Under the pieces are notes generated by a model. The model ran no database searches and was not told the origin of the DNA. It saw only the letters and a program-made list of their open reading frames with translations. Below, one piece after another: positions 36,093 to 44,234 of a DNA stretch of 54,035 bases. A program made the position numbers and the translations under genes. Numbering within the stretch: the stretch's first letter is position 1; each line of letters opens with the position of its first letter. Origin of the DNA: Bordetella parapertussis. GTDB lineage: Bacteria > Pseudomonadota > Gammaproteobacteria > Burkholderiales > Burkholderiaceae_C. Location of the stretch: the NCBI GenBank assembly GCA_945878355.1, contig CAMCTC010000022.1:1-54035 (forward strand), given 5' to 3'.

Positions 36093-36264
36093 GCTGTGCT
36101 CCATCCATTGGGCGCCGGGACATCCCCGGTGCACAAAGTGTCTGGCCTGGCTGGCTCAAAGGATGAGCTAGATCATTGATTTATTTTTTTGCAAAGCATG
36201 GTCTTGCTGGCTCACTCTTTGAGCCAGCGCTGTGGCAGACTCGCCGCGCGCGTTTTTTGCCCGG

Positions 36265-36312
36265 CTGTGGGTCTGGCTGTGGGTCCGGCTGTGGGTCTGG
36301 CTGTGGGTATTA
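36265..36312. repeat. 12-bp tandem repeat, about 3.7 copies
   Basis: The unit CTGTGGGTCTGG occurs at 36265-36276, 36277-36288 (one mismatch), 36289-36300, and partially at 36301-36312. It lies in the 263-base divergent gap, 44 bases before the TauD-type start. The rest of the gap contains an AT-rich patch (36175-36195) that could hold promoter elements. Confidence 0.85.
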
Positions 36313-36355
36313 GGATCGGGGCAGCCCGGCCAGGGTGGATCAGGAGCGATGCAAG

Positions 36356-37180
36356 ATGAAAGTCAGAAAAATTGCCGGTGCGCTCGGCGCCGAGATCTCG
36401 GGCATCGACCTTGCCAGCGGCGTGTCGGCGGCCATGGCCGGAGAGATCCGCGAGCTGTTCCTGCTGCACCAGGTGATCTTCCTGCGCCAACAGCCGCTCA
36501 GCCCGCAGCAGTTCCTGGACTTCGCCCGCGCGATGGGTGAGCCGATCGAGTATCCGTTCGTCGGTGGGATCGAGGGCTATCCGACCATCATCGAGGTCAA
36601 GAAGCTCGAGCACGAGCGGAACAACTTCGGCGGCGTCTGGCATTCCGACACGACTTACCTCGACTGCCCGCCGATGGGGTCGATGCTGCTGTCGCGCGAG
36701 GTCCCGCCGCAAGGTGGCGATACCTTGTTTGCCAACCAGGCGCTGGCTTATGAGTCGCTGTCTGCGGTGATGCGCGGCCTGCTCGACGGCCTGACCGGCA
36801 TCAGCAGTTCGGGCAAGGCCGATGTGTCAAAGACCCGCGAGGACCGCATCAAGTCCGACGGCAAGTCCGGCGCAGCGCAGGAATACCGTGCCGAGCATCC
36901 GATGGTTCGCACCCATCCCGAGACCGGCCGCAAAGCGCTGTATGTCAACGTCGCGCACACCACCGGCATCGTCGGGATGCGCGACGAAGAGAGCGCGCCG
37001 CTGCTGAATTTCTTGTTCCAGCACCAGATCAAGCCCGAGTTCACCTGCCGTTTTGTCTGGGACCGAGACGCGATCGCTTTCTGGGACAACCGCTGCACCC
37101 AGCACAACCCGGTCAACGACTACCACGGTCATCGCCGCGTGATGCACAGGATCACGCTGCGCGGCGACCGGCCGGTCTGA
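36356..37180 (+). CDS. TauD/TfdA-family 2-oxoglutarate-dependent dioxygenase
   Basis: A 274-residue non-haem Fe(II) oxygenase. The facial triad is His96 and Asp98 (WHSDTTY) plus His250 (CTQHNPVNDY); the Arg that binds 2-oxoglutarate lies in GHRRVMHRI. The N-terminal GAEISGIDL and the QVIFLRQQPLSPQQ stretch are standard. The substrate (taurine, aryloxyalkanoate or another acid) cannot be fixed from sequence; the absence of sulfonate-transport genes argues against calling it TauD itself. ATG at 36356 has AGGAG nine bases upstream. It is followed after 88 bases by a WYL regulator on the same strand. Confidence 0.88.
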   Translation: MKVRKIAGALGAEISGIDLASGVSAAMAGEIRELFLLHQVIFLRQQPLSPQQFLDFARAMGEPIEYPFVGGIEGYPTIIEVKKLEHERNNFGGVWHSDTTYLDCPPMGSMLLSREVPPQGGDTLFANQALAYESLSAVMRGLLDGLTGISSSGKADVSKTREDRIKSDGKSGAAQEYRAEHPMVRTHPETGRKALYVNVAHTTGIVGMRDEESAPLLNFLFQHQIKPEFTCRFVWDRDAIAFWDNRCTQHNPVNDYHGHRRVMHRITLRGDRPV

Positions 37181-37268
37181 GCATGTGTCAGCCCGTCGGA
37201 TGGCAAAGCAAGCCGCGCGGCTTGGTGTGGTGCCGTGGCGCTGGGTGTGAATGCCAACTGGAGCTCTG

Positions 37269-38261
37269 ATGGCCAAGACCGACCGTATCTACAAGATTGA
37301 ATTGCTGATCCGTCACCGCGGTCAAGTCAGCTTTGCACAACTGCTCGAGACGTTAGAGGTCTCACCGGCCACGCTCAAGCGTGATCTGGATTACCTGCGC
37401 GGTCAGCTCGGCGCACCGATCGAGTACGACCGTGACAGCAACAGTTACCGCTTTGCCGCCGGGGTCAGCGGCACAGGGTCCGGTCGGCGCCACGAACTGC
37501 CGGGGCTGTGGTTCAGCGAGCCCGAGCTCTATTCGCTGCTGATGGCGCAGCAGTTGCTCAGCGGGCTCGGTGCCGATGGCTTGCTCAGCCGCCACCTGCA
37601 GCCGCTGCTGGACCGCATCCACGAGTTGCTCGGGCCTGGCGGCGAGACCGATGCCAAGGCGCTGATGAAGCGCGTCAAGATCATCAGCGCGCTGCGTCGT
37701 CCGGTGCCGCCCGATTGTTTCGAGCGCATGGGCGAGGCGCTGATGCGCCGTCGCCGACTGCAGATGCGCTACCTGACCCGCGCCAGAGGGGAGGTGGGCG
37801 ATCGCGAAGTCTCGCCGCAGCGCCTGGTGCATTACAAGAACACCTGGTACCTGGACGCTTGGTGTCACAGCCGTGAGCGCTTGCTGCGCTTCGCGCTCGA
37901 CGCGGTGCAAGAGACCCGGGTGCTCGAGACGCGCGCCAAGGACGTCGCGATGCGCCAAGTGCAGGCCGAGATGGACGGCGGCTACGGTATCTACGCCGGT
38001 GGCACACGCCAGCTCGCCACGCTGCTGTTCTCGGCGCAGGCCGCGCCCTGGATCAGCCGCGAGGAGTGGCACCCCGAGCAGCAAGGCCGGTTTCTCGCCG
38101 ACGGCAGCTGGCAGCTCGAGCTGCCTTATGTCGACGAGACCGAGCTGGTGATGGACTTGCTGCGCCAGGGCGAGCAAGTCCAGGTGATCGCGCCCAAGAG
38201 CTTGCGCGATGCGGTGCAGCGGCGGCTGGCAGCGGCGTTGGCGGTGTACGCCGCTGCTTGA
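37269..38261 (+). CDS. WYL-domain transcriptional regulator
   Basis: A 330-residue regulator with an N-terminal HTH of the DeoR/HTH_11 type (residues ~5-55: VSFAQLLETLEVSPATLKRDLDYL shown here by its SPATLKRDLDYL recognition helix) and a WYL ligand-binding domain from ~140 to 240 (RLVHYKNTWYLDAWCHSR), then a C-terminal WCX extension. WYL proteins often bind nucleic acid or nucleotides and control stress or defence functions, although many control ordinary operons. No defence genes are present here. ATG at 37269 has GGAG upstream. The next gene (ThDP enzyme) is convergent, 7 bases away. Confidence 0.88.
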   Translation: MAKTDRIYKIELLIRHRGQVSFAQLLETLEVSPATLKRDLDYLRGQLGAPIEYDRDSNSYRFAAGVSGTGSGRRHELPGLWFSEPELYSLLMAQQLLSGLGADGLLSRHLQPLLDRIHELLGPGGETDAKALMKRVKIISALRRPVPPDCFERMGEALMRRRRLQMRYLTRARGEVGDREVSPQRLVHYKNTWYLDAWCHSRERLLRFALDAVQETRVLETRAKDVAMRQVQAEMDGGYGIYAGGTRQLATLLFSAQAAPWISREEWHPEQQGRFLADGSWQLELPYVDETELVMDLLRQGEQVQVIAPKSLRDAVQRRLAAALAVYAAA

Positions 38262-38267
38262 CAGCAG
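38254..38267. terminator. Short hairpin at a convergent boundary
   Basis: CTGCT-TGAC-AGCAG forms a 5-bp stem whose loop contains the WYL gene's stop codon; the stop of the convergent ThDP-enzyme gene lies 2 bases on. It is short and has no T-run. Confidence 0.3.
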
Positions 38268-38268
38268 G

Positions 38269-39834
38269 CTAGATCACGACCTCGATCAGGCAGGGCGCCT
38301 GGCTCGCAAAGCCGCGCTGCAAGGCCTGCACCAACGCGCCCGCATCCTCGACGCGCACTGCCGCGACGCCGTGGCCTTTGGCCAGCGCCACCCAGTCCAG
38401 GTTCGGCCGGTCTAGCGTGAGCATGTCGACGGCTTTCTGGCCGCTGATCTGCGCCCCGACGCCTTGGAGCTCGCCCTGCAGGATCGCGTAGCGGCTGTTT
38501 GCGAACACGACTGCGACCACCGGCAGCGATTCACGCGCCATCGTCCACAGCGCTTGCAGCGTGTACATCGCGCTGCCGTCACCTTCTAGCGACAGCACCG
38601 GCCTGCCGGGCGCGCCGATGGCCGCGCCCACCGCGCAAGGCAGGCCGAAACCGATCGCCCCGCCCATGCCTTGCAGCCAGTCGTGCGGTGCGGCTGCGGC
38701 CATCTGCGGGCCGAAGGCGCGGCCGGTGGTCACGGCCTCGTCGACCACGATCGCGTTCGCTGGCAGCGTCGAGGCGATCGCCGCGGCCACTGACTCGGGC
38801 GTCAACGCGCCGCTGGGGGCGTTGACGGCCGCTGGCACGGCCAAGACCAGGTCGCGTTCGACGCGAACGTCCAAGGCATCGGCGAGTGCCTGCAGCGCCG
38901 CCGGCACGTCCTGCCGTGGCTCGGCCAGCGTCAGCAGTGCAGCACCTGGCGGCTTGAGCTGAGAGGGCTTGCCGGGGTAGGCGAAGAAGCCGATCGGATC
39001 GACGCTGCCCGCCAGCACCAGCGCTTGCACGCCGGCCAGTGCGGCCACTGACGGGTCGACGGCGTAGGGCAGCCGGGGAATCCGCGGCCGGCCGCGTCCG
39101 CCCGGCATGCGCGCGTTGTAGAACTCGGCCATCAGCTTGCAGCCGGTCTTGGCAGCGATCGCCGCGGCCAACATCTGCGAGCGCTCGTCGCGCGAACCGG
39201 CAGCGCCCAGCAGCAGCATCGCTCGTGCGCCCATCGACTTGAGCATTTGCGCGGCGGCGTCGACCGCCGCTTGTGGCACGGCCTGCGGCGCGGCCGGCTG
39301 TGCCGCCTGATGCGCCTGGCCACCGGCACCCCATGCGGTGTCGGCCGGCAACACCAAGGTGGCGATGCGCCCGACCGCACCGTCACGCGTGGCCTGCACC
39401 GCCGCAGCGCCGTCGGCGCCGACATCGGCGGCGCGCTGCGAACTGCGCACCCAGTGCGAGATCGACTGCGCGATGCCGTTCAGGTCAGACTTCAACGGCG
39501 ACTCGAAATGCACATGGCCGGTCGCGTGGTCGCCGACGACGTTGACGATGCCAGAACGCGCTTTGCGCGCGTTGTGCAGATTGGCCCAGCCATTGCCCAG
39601 GCCGGGGCCCAGGTGCAGCAGCGTGGCAGCGGGCTTTTCGGCCATGCGCCAGTAACCGTCGGCAGCGCCGGTGGCCACGCCCTCGAACAGCGCGAGCACA
39701 CAGCGCACGCCGGGGATGCGGTCTAGCGCCGCAACAAAGTGCATCTCCGAAGTGCCTGGGTTGGCAAAGCACAGTTCGACCTGGCTGGCAGCCAGTGTCG
39801 TCACAAGCGATTCGGCGCCGTTCTGTTCGATCAT
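38269..39834 (-). CDS. Thiamine diphosphate-dependent enzyme, acetolactate synthase-like
   Basis: A 521-residue ThDP enzyme with the three-domain layout of the acetolactate synthase / benzoylformate decarboxylase family. The N-terminal catalytic glutamate is in ALFEGVATGAADGY, after the opening NGAESLVTTLAASQ and CFANPGTSEMHFV. The C-terminal cofactor motif is GDGSAMYTLQALWTMA ... FANSRYAIL. It lacks the regulatory partner and FAD-domain length of true AHAS (about 560-600), so ilvB function is unlikely; a decarboxylase or carboligase of a catabolic 2-oxo acid is more plausible. ATG at 39834 has GGGGA upstream. It is divergent from a GST gene, with a 12-bp repeat in the gap. Confidence 0.82.
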   Translation of the reverse strand: MIEQNGAESLVTTLAASQVELCFANPGTSEMHFVAALDRIPGVRCVLALFEGVATGAADGYWRMAEKPAATLLHLGPGLGNGWANLHNARKARSGIVNVVGDHATGHVHFESPLKSDLNGIAQSISHWVRSSQRAADVGADGAAAVQATRDGAVGRIATLVLPADTAWGAGGQAHQAAQPAAPQAVPQAAVDAAAQMLKSMGARAMLLLGAAGSRDERSQMLAAAIAAKTGCKLMAEFYNARMPGGRGRPRIPRLPYAVDPSVAALAGVQALVLAGSVDPIGFFAYPGKPSQLKPPGAALLTLAEPRQDVPAALQALADALDVRVERDLVLAVPAAVNAPSGALTPESVAAAIASTLPANAIVVDEAVTTGRAFGPQMAAAAPHDWLQGMGGAIGFGLPCAVGAAIGAPGRPVLSLEGDGSAMYTLQALWTMARESLPVVAVVFANSRYAILQGELQGVGAQISGQKAVDMLTLDRPNLDWVALAKGHGVAAVRVEDAGALVQALQRGFASQAPCLIEVVI

Positions 39835-39888
39835 CATGTCCCCTGGGTCAAGAGTGAGCTGGCCATTCTCGTCCATGCCGCTGCGGAT

Positions 39889-39936
39889 GTGTTGGCTGAC
39901 GTGTTGGCTGGTGTGTTGGTTGGTGTGTGGGTGGGC
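39889..39936. repeat. 12-bp tandem repeat, about 3-4 copies
   Basis: GTGTTGGCTGAC (39889-39900), GTGTTGGCTGGT (39901-39912), GTGTTGGTTGGT (39913-39924), and a diverged fourth copy to 39936. It lies in the 149-base divergent gap between the ThDP-enzyme and GST genes, where promoter elements for both would be expected. Confidence 0.85.
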
Positions 39937-39983
39937 TGTCTTGGGTCAGGCTCGATCGAGTGCCGCAAGCTACAGTGCGCGTC

Positions 39984-40715
39984 ATGGCCTATGAACTGCA
40001 TTACTGGCCGGGCATCCAGGGCCGAGGCGAATTTGTTCGCCTGGCGCTGGAGGCGTCCGGCGCACCGTACATCGATGTGGCGCGCGGCGCCGAGACCGCA
40101 GGGCAGGGCGTGCCTGCGATGCTGCGCTGTCTGAACGACAGCAAGCTGCCCCATCCACCGTTCGCGCCGCCCTTCCTGAAGGATGGTGAGGTCGTCGTCG
40201 GGCAGACCGCGGCGATTCTGCTGTACCTGGCGCCGACGCTCAAGCTGGTGGGTCGCAGCGAGCAGCTGCGGGTCTGGACGCACCAGATCCAGCTCACCAT
40301 CGCCGATGCCGTGACCGAAGCCCATGACACCCACCACCCTGTGGGCAGCGGCCTGTATTACGAGGACCAGTTGCCCGAGGCCTTGCGGCGGGCGACCGAG
40401 TTCTGCCGCGTTCGCATGCCCAAGTACCTGCAGTGGTTCGAGCACATCATCGTGCGCAACCCGGCCGGGCCGCGGCAACTCGCCGGTGGCAAGCTCAGCT
40501 ATGCCGACCTGTCGCTGTTCCAGTTGATCGAAGGCCTGCGCTACGCTTTCCCGAACGCTGCGAAGAAAGCCTTGGCCAAGACGCCCGAGATCGTGCAGCT
40601 GCACGACCGCGTCGCCGCGCTGCCCAAGCTGGCGGCTTACCTGCGCAGCGAGCGACGGATCCCGTTCAACGAACAAGGCATTTTTCGCTGTTATCCCGAG
40701 CTCGATCTGGCCTGA
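39984..40715 (+). CDS. Glutathione S-transferase family protein
   Basis: A 243-residue GST. The N-terminal thioredoxin-fold domain starts MAYELHYWPGIQGRGEFVRLALEASG, here identified by Tyr7 and the RGEFVRLAL helix, as in sigma/mu-like GSTs, with VVGQTAAILLYLAP supplying the glutathione gamma-glutamate contacts (Gln-Thr rather than the usual Glu/Gln-Ser). The C-terminal helical domain includes KLSYADLSLFQLIEGL. Function: conjugation or detoxification, substrate unknown. ATG at 39984 has no obvious Shine-Dalgarno. It converges on the aldo/keto reductase gene through a strong hairpin. Confidence 0.87.
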   Translation: MAYELHYWPGIQGRGEFVRLALEASGAPYIDVARGAETAGQGVPAMLRCLNDSKLPHPPFAPPFLKDGEVVVGQTAAILLYLAPTLKLVGRSEQLRVWTHQIQLTIADAVTEAHDTHHPVGSGLYYEDQLPEALRRATEFCRVRMPKYLQWFEHIIVRNPAGPRQLAGGKLSYADLSLFQLIEGLRYAFPNAAKKALAKTPEIVQLHDRVAALPKLAAYLRSERRIPFNEQGIFRCYPELDLA

Positions 40716-40753
40716 CGCTGGGCCTGGCAGGCCGGCCCAGGCGAATCAGGCCA
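40708..40753. terminator. Long bidirectional hairpin between convergent genes
   Basis: Outer arms TGGCCTGA (40708-40715) and TCAGGCCA (40746-40753) and inner arms CTGGGCC (40718-40724) and GGCCCAG (40734-40740) build one long, nearly continuous stem. The outer arms contain the stop codons of both the GST gene (40713-40715) and the aldo/keto reductase gene (40746-40748). The 12-mer GGCGAATCAGGC is shared with the hairpin at 25996-26007. Confidence 0.65.
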
Positions 40754-41645
40754 AGGCTGGCCCCGCCGCCGCAGCGCAGATCCGCCACCAGGCGGCGGCG
40801 TCGAGTTGCAAGCCTTGCGCGGCCATCGCTTCGCGCGCCACCGAGAGGCGACGCGACCCCAGGATAGGCAGCGGCGCGCTGGGGTGGTGCATCACCCAGG
40901 CGATCACCAGCGTGATCGCCGTCACGCCCAGTTCGGCCGCCAGGGTCTCGAGCGTGTCGCGCAGGCTGCGGCTTCGCTCGTCGTCGGCGCTGAACAGCCG
41001 CCCGCCGGCCAGCGGCGACCAGATCATCGGGCGCAGGCCCAGTGCCAGGCATTGGTCTAGCGTGCCGTCATGCAGCGGGTCATGCTGCAGCGGCGACAGC
41101 TCGAGCTGGTGCGTTGCCAGCGCGATGCGGCGTTGCAGCAGCGCGAGTTGCGCTGGGCTGAGCTTGGACGCGCCGAAGTGCAGCACCTTGCCTTCGGCGC
41201 GCAGCGTCGCCAAGGTCTCGGCCAGCGCGTCGACATCCATCAGCGCATCCGGCCAGTGGAGCAGCAGCAGGTCGAGGTGATCGGTGCGCAGTGCGCGCAG
41301 CGACTGTTCGACCGAGGCTCGGATGCGCGCGGCCAAGCTGTCGCAGGGCTTGGCCCGCGTTGTCAGCTTGTCGCCGGGCCGGGCCGGGTTCACCAGCCCG
41401 ACGCCGCATTGGCTGACCAGCTGCACCCGGTCGCGCAGCGAAGGGCGCAGTGCCAGCGCCTCGCCGAACAGCGACTCGACGCTGCAGCCGCCGTAGAGGT
41501 CGGCATGGTCGAAGCTGGTCACACCCAACTCGAGGTTGCCCTCGATCCAGGCCAGGCGCTGCTGCGCGGTCCAACCCCATTCGGCCAGCCGCCAGGCGCC
41601 AGCGATGACCGGCGACAGCGCTGCCGGGTTGTGCATCAGCGCCAT
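40746..41645 (-). CDS. Aldo/keto reductase, YdhF-like, with altered catalytic lysine
   Basis: A 299-residue (alpha/beta)8-barrel close to E. coli YdhF: FDHADLYGG carries the catalytic Asp45 and Tyr51, LLLLHWPDALMD the catalytic His, and the C-terminus has NADPH contacts (LPILGSRRLSVAREA). The residue equivalent to the catalytic Lys, expected in LVSKCG, is Gln here (LVSQCG, confirmed as a CAA codon), which should weaken classical reductase catalysis. The frame is open well upstream but ATG at 41645 matches the family. An AhpD-like gene starts on the same strand and ends 8 bases before it, so the two are probably co-transcribed. Confidence 0.88.
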   Translation of the reverse strand: MALMHNPAALSPVIAGAWRLAEWGWTAQQRLAWIEGNLELGVTSFDHADLYGGCSVESLFGEALALRPSLRDRVQLVSQCGVGLVNPARPGDKLTTRAKPCDSLAARIRASVEQSLRALRTDHLDLLLLHWPDALMDVDALAETLATLRAEGKVLHFGASKLSPAQLALLQRRIALATHQLELSPLQHDPLHDGTLDQCLALGLRPMIWSPLAGGRLFSADDERSRSLRDTLETLAAELGVTAITLVIAWVMHHPSAPLPILGSRRLSVAREAMAAQGLQLDAAAWWRICAAAAGPALA

Positions 41646-41653
41646 CGGCAGGA

Positions 41654-42244
41654 TCAGGGCTTGGTTTTCGGCAAGCGGCCCATCAGGTAGAACTCGTCGT
41701 TGGGCCGCATGCCGCTGAGGTTGGCCATGCGGTTGCTCAGGCCGAAGAACGCGGTGATCGCGCCGATGTCCCAGATGTCCTCGTCGTCGAAGCCGTGCGC
41801 GCGCAGCGCAGCGTAATCGGCTTCGTCGAGCTCGTGCGAGCGCTGGCAGACCTTCATCGCGAAGTCGAGCATCGCGCGCTGGCGCGGCGTGATGTCGGCC
41901 TTGCGGTGGTTGACCGCCAGTTGGTCGGCGATCATCGGCTTCTTCTCGTAGATGCGCAGGATCGCGCCATGCGCGACCACGCAGTACAGGCAGTGGTTGG
42001 CGGCCGAGGTCGCGACGATGATCATCTCGCGTTCGCCCTTGGTCAGCGAGCCGCTGTCCTTGACCAGCAGCGCATCGTGGTAGGCCATGAAGGCGCGCCA
42101 CTCGGCAGGTCGATGCGCCAGCGTCAGGAACACATTGGGCACGAATCCGGCTTTTTCCTGCACCGCGAGGATGCGCTCGCGCAAGTCATCGGGCAGGTCT
42201 TTGAGCTCGGGCACGGGGTAGCGGCTGATCGGGTGGCTTGTCAT
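41654..42244 (-). CDS. AhpD-like peroxidase-related protein
   Basis: A 196-residue carboxymuconolactone decarboxylase/AhpD-fold protein with the redox motif Cys85-x-x-Cys88 and His92 (HCLYCVVAHG). The C-terminal part matches the peroxidase-related enzyme subgroup (SNRMANLSGMRPNDEFY). A disulfide-linked peroxidase or reductase role is known for AhpD relatives; the physiological partner is unknown. It precedes the aldo/keto reductase gene by 8 bases on the same strand. ATG at 42244 gives the standard family start (ISRYPVPELKDLPDDLRERI is represented here by its DLPDDLRERI helix). Confidence 0.87.
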   Translation of the reverse strand: MTSHPISRYPVPELKDLPDDLRERILAVQEKAGFVPNVFLTLAHRPAEWRAFMAYHDALLVKDSGSLTKGEREMIIVATSAANHCLYCVVAHGAILRIYEKKPMIADQLAVNHRKADITPRQRAMLDFAMKVCQRSHELDEADYAALRAHGFDDEDIWDIGAITAFFGLSNRMANLSGMRPNDEFYLMGRLPKTKP

Positions 42245-42296
42245 GGTGTGGGGTTGAAGTCCTGTAGAGGGTCAGCATAGCGCGCGCGCAGCGCCT

Positions 42297-44063
42297 TCAG
42301 CTTCTGAACTGCAGCGCGTGCAATCGCGCATACAGCCCGCCGGCGGCCAGCAGCGCGGCATGGGGTCCTTGTTCGACGACGCGGCCGGCGTCCATCACGA
42401 CGATGCGGTCGGCATGTTCGACCGTCGACAAGCGGTGGGCAATGATCAGCGTGGTGCGGCCACGCATCAAGGTCTCGAGCGCTGCCTGCACCGCGCGCTC
42501 GCTCTCGCTGTCGAGTGCCGAAGTGGCCTCGTCGAGGATCAGGATGGGCGCGTCCTTGTACAGCGCGCGGGCGATCGCCAGGCGCTGGCGCTGGCCGCCC
42601 GAGAGCTGGCCACCGTTGTGGCCTATCACCGTGTCGACGCCTTGCGGCAGGCTGTCGACGAAGTCCAGCAGATGGGCGCCGTCCAGTGCGGCGCGCACCC
42701 TGATCGGATCTATCGCACCACCCGGCGCACCACCCGGCGCACCACCTCGCGCGTCACCCAGCGCCACGTTGGCGGCGATGCTGTCGTTGAACATCACCAC
42801 GTCCTGGCTGACCAGCGCGAACTGTCGGCGCAGCGAGTCGGTCTGCCAGTCGGCCAGTGCTACGCCGTCGAGCGTGATGCGCCCGGACGTGGGGTCGATG
42901 AAGCGCGGCAGCAGGTTGATCAGCGATGACTTGCCGGCACCTGAGGGGCCGACCAGCGCCACGGTCTGACCGGCGGCGATGTCCAGCGACAGGCTGTTGA
43001 TCGCCGGGGCCTGGTCGTCGCGGTAGCGCAGCAGCACATCGCTGAGCACCAGATGGCCCTGGGCGCGGCCACCTGGCGCCTGGTAAGAGCCGCCTTGCTC
43101 GGCCGGGCTGTCGGCCAGCAGTTCCAGGCCTCGCTCGATAGACGCCAGGCCGCGGGTGATCGGCGCCATCACGTCCGACAAGTGCTTGACCGGCGCGACC
43201 AGCATCAGCATTGCGGTGATGAAGGCCACGAAGCCGCCGACGGTCGCGCCGCTGCTGCTGCTTTGCCACAGCGCGACGACGATCACCGCCGACAGCGCCA
43301 TCGCGGTGAAAAACTGGGTCACCGGCGTCATCGCGCCGCTGGCCGCGACGATCTTGAGCAGCACCCGGCGCAGCGTCAGCGCATGCTGGTCGAAACGACT
43401 GGCCTGGGCTTGGGCCGCGCCGTGCAGCCGGACGATGCGCCAGGCCAGCACGTTTTCTTCGACCACATAAGCCAGTGAATCGGTCGCCTCCTGGCCCTCG
43501 CGCGCGAGCCGGTGCAGCCGCTTGCCCACGCTGCGCATCAGCAGCGCCACGGCCGGGAACAGCACGCCGACGAACAGCGTGAGCCGCCAGTTCAGCCACA
43601 GCAGGTAGGACAGCAAGGCCAGCAGCGTCAGCGAATCCTTGACCAGCGTGAGGATCGAGTTGACCAACTGGGTGGCGCCGGTCTGCACTTCGTAGACCAA
43701 GGTGTTGGTCAGGCTGCTGGCCGTTCGCAGGCTGAACATCGCGGGCTGACCGTTGAGGATGCGTTGGAATAGCGCTTCGCGCAGCGACTGCACACCGCGG
43801 TAGGCGGCCCAGGACAAGGCGTATTGCGCGATGAAGCCCGCCGCGCCGCGCAGCGCGAAGATGCCCACGATCGCCACCGGCACCATCCACAGCGCCAGCT
43901 TGCCGGCATTGAAGCCCTGGTCGAGCAAGGGCTTCATCAGTTCGGGGATCAGCGGCTCGGTGGCCGCGCCGACCAGCGAGCCGACGAAGGCCACGACGAT
44001 GCCGATCCGGCCTTGGCGAAAGTACGGGGTGATGCGGGCAAAGCGCTGCAACAAGGTGGGCAT
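42297..44063 (-). CDS. msbA: Lipid A / lipid flippase ABC transporter MsbA
   Basis: A 588-residue homodimer half-transporter that flips lipid A-core to the outer leaflet of the inner membrane. Six transmembrane helices precede an ATPase domain with Walker A GPSGAGKSSL, signature LSGGQRQRLAIARAL, Walker B ILILDEATSALD and the switch His in IAHRLSTV. Between Walker A and signature, the sequence GGAPGGAPGGAIDP is an insertion from a 12-bp tandem repeat, not seen in the usual family alignment region. It is separated from the divergent SOS gene imuA by 171 bases. Confidence 0.92.
   Translation of the reverse strand: MPTLLQRFARITPYFRQGRIGIVVAFVGSLVGAATEPLIPELMKPLLDQGFNAGKLALWMVPVAIVGIFALRGAAGFIAQYALSWAAYRGVQSLREALFQRILNGQPAMFSLRTASSLTNTLVYEVQTGATQLVNSILTLVKDSLTLLALLSYLLWLNWRLTLFVGVLFPAVALLMRSVGKRLHRLAREGQEATDSLAYVVEENVLAWRIVRLHGAAQAQASRFDQHALTLRRVLLKIVAASGAMTPVTQFFTAMALSAVIVVALWQSSSSGATVGGFVAFITAMLMLVAPVKHLSDVMAPITRGLASIERGLELLADSPAEQGGSYQAPGGRAQGHLVLSDVLLRYRDDQAPAINSLSLDIAAGQTVALVGPSGAGKSSLINLLPRFIDPTSGRITLDGVALADWQTDSLRRQFALVSQDVVMFNDSIAANVALGDARGGAPGGAPGGAIDPIRVRAALDGAHLLDFVDSLPQGVDTVIGHNGGQLSGGQRQRLAIARALYKDAPILILDEATSALDSESERAVQAALETLMRGRTTLIIAHRLSTVEHADRIVVMDAGRVVEQGPHAALLAAGGLYARLHALQFRS
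42721..42744. repeat. 12-bp tandem repeat inside msbA
   Basis: CCCGGCGCACCA is repeated exactly at 42721-42732 and 42733-42744, with diverged half copies on either side. On the coding (minus) strand it encodes Gly-Gly-Ala-Pro repeats in a loop of the ATPase domain. The period is four codons, so length changes keep the frame. Confidence 0.85.
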
Positions 44064-44129
44064 GGGCTGGGGCGAACTCGGCAGGCAGCGCGCAGGTATC
44101 GGGCAGCCTGGGCGTGGCGCCTGTTCGGA

Positions 44130-44144
44130 GCCGGATTATCCGGC
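44130..44144. other. Small palindrome between msbA and imuA
   Basis: GCCGGA-TTA-TCCGGC is a perfect 6-bp inverted repeat with a 3-base centre, 67 bases upstream of msbA and about 80 before imuA. No function is assigned; it could be an operator or a leader hairpin for msbA. Confidence 0.3.
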
Positions 44145-44199
44145 CCGCCCGCACCGCAGCACGGTCGGTTGTGGTGGCGCGCCGACAGCTTGGTCTGGC

Positions 44200-44229
44200 T
44201 TGCCAGCAATACTGTATGAAAGTACAGTA
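44200..44229 (+). promoter_or_regulatory. SOS promoter of imuA with LexA box
   Basis: A LexA box TACTGTATGAAAGTACAGTA occupies 44210-44229, matching the CTGT-N8-ACAG core of the gammaproteobacterial/betaproteobacterial consensus exactly. A -35 element TTGCCA (44200-44205) and a -10 element TACAGT (44223-44228) are 17 bases apart, with the -10 inside the LexA box, so LexA binding would block RNA polymerase. Transcription would begin at about 44235, the first base of the imuA GTG. Confidence 0.85.
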
Positions 44230-44234
44230 TCGGT

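Noticed and set aside
37269..38261. The WYL regulator taken as a sign of a phage-defence island.
   Set aside because: The surrounding genes are metabolic (dioxygenase, ThDP enzyme, GST) and no nuclease, reverse transcriptase, methylase or toxin-antitoxin gene is present.
38269..39834. Annotation of the ThDP enzyme as IlvB.
   Set aside because: No ilvN/ilvH or ilvC neighbour, and the chain is shorter than typical AHAS; the family is broader.
36265..39936. The tandem repeats considered as CRISPR arrays.
   Set aside because: Units are only 12 bp and directly adjacent without spacers; no cas genes are nearby.
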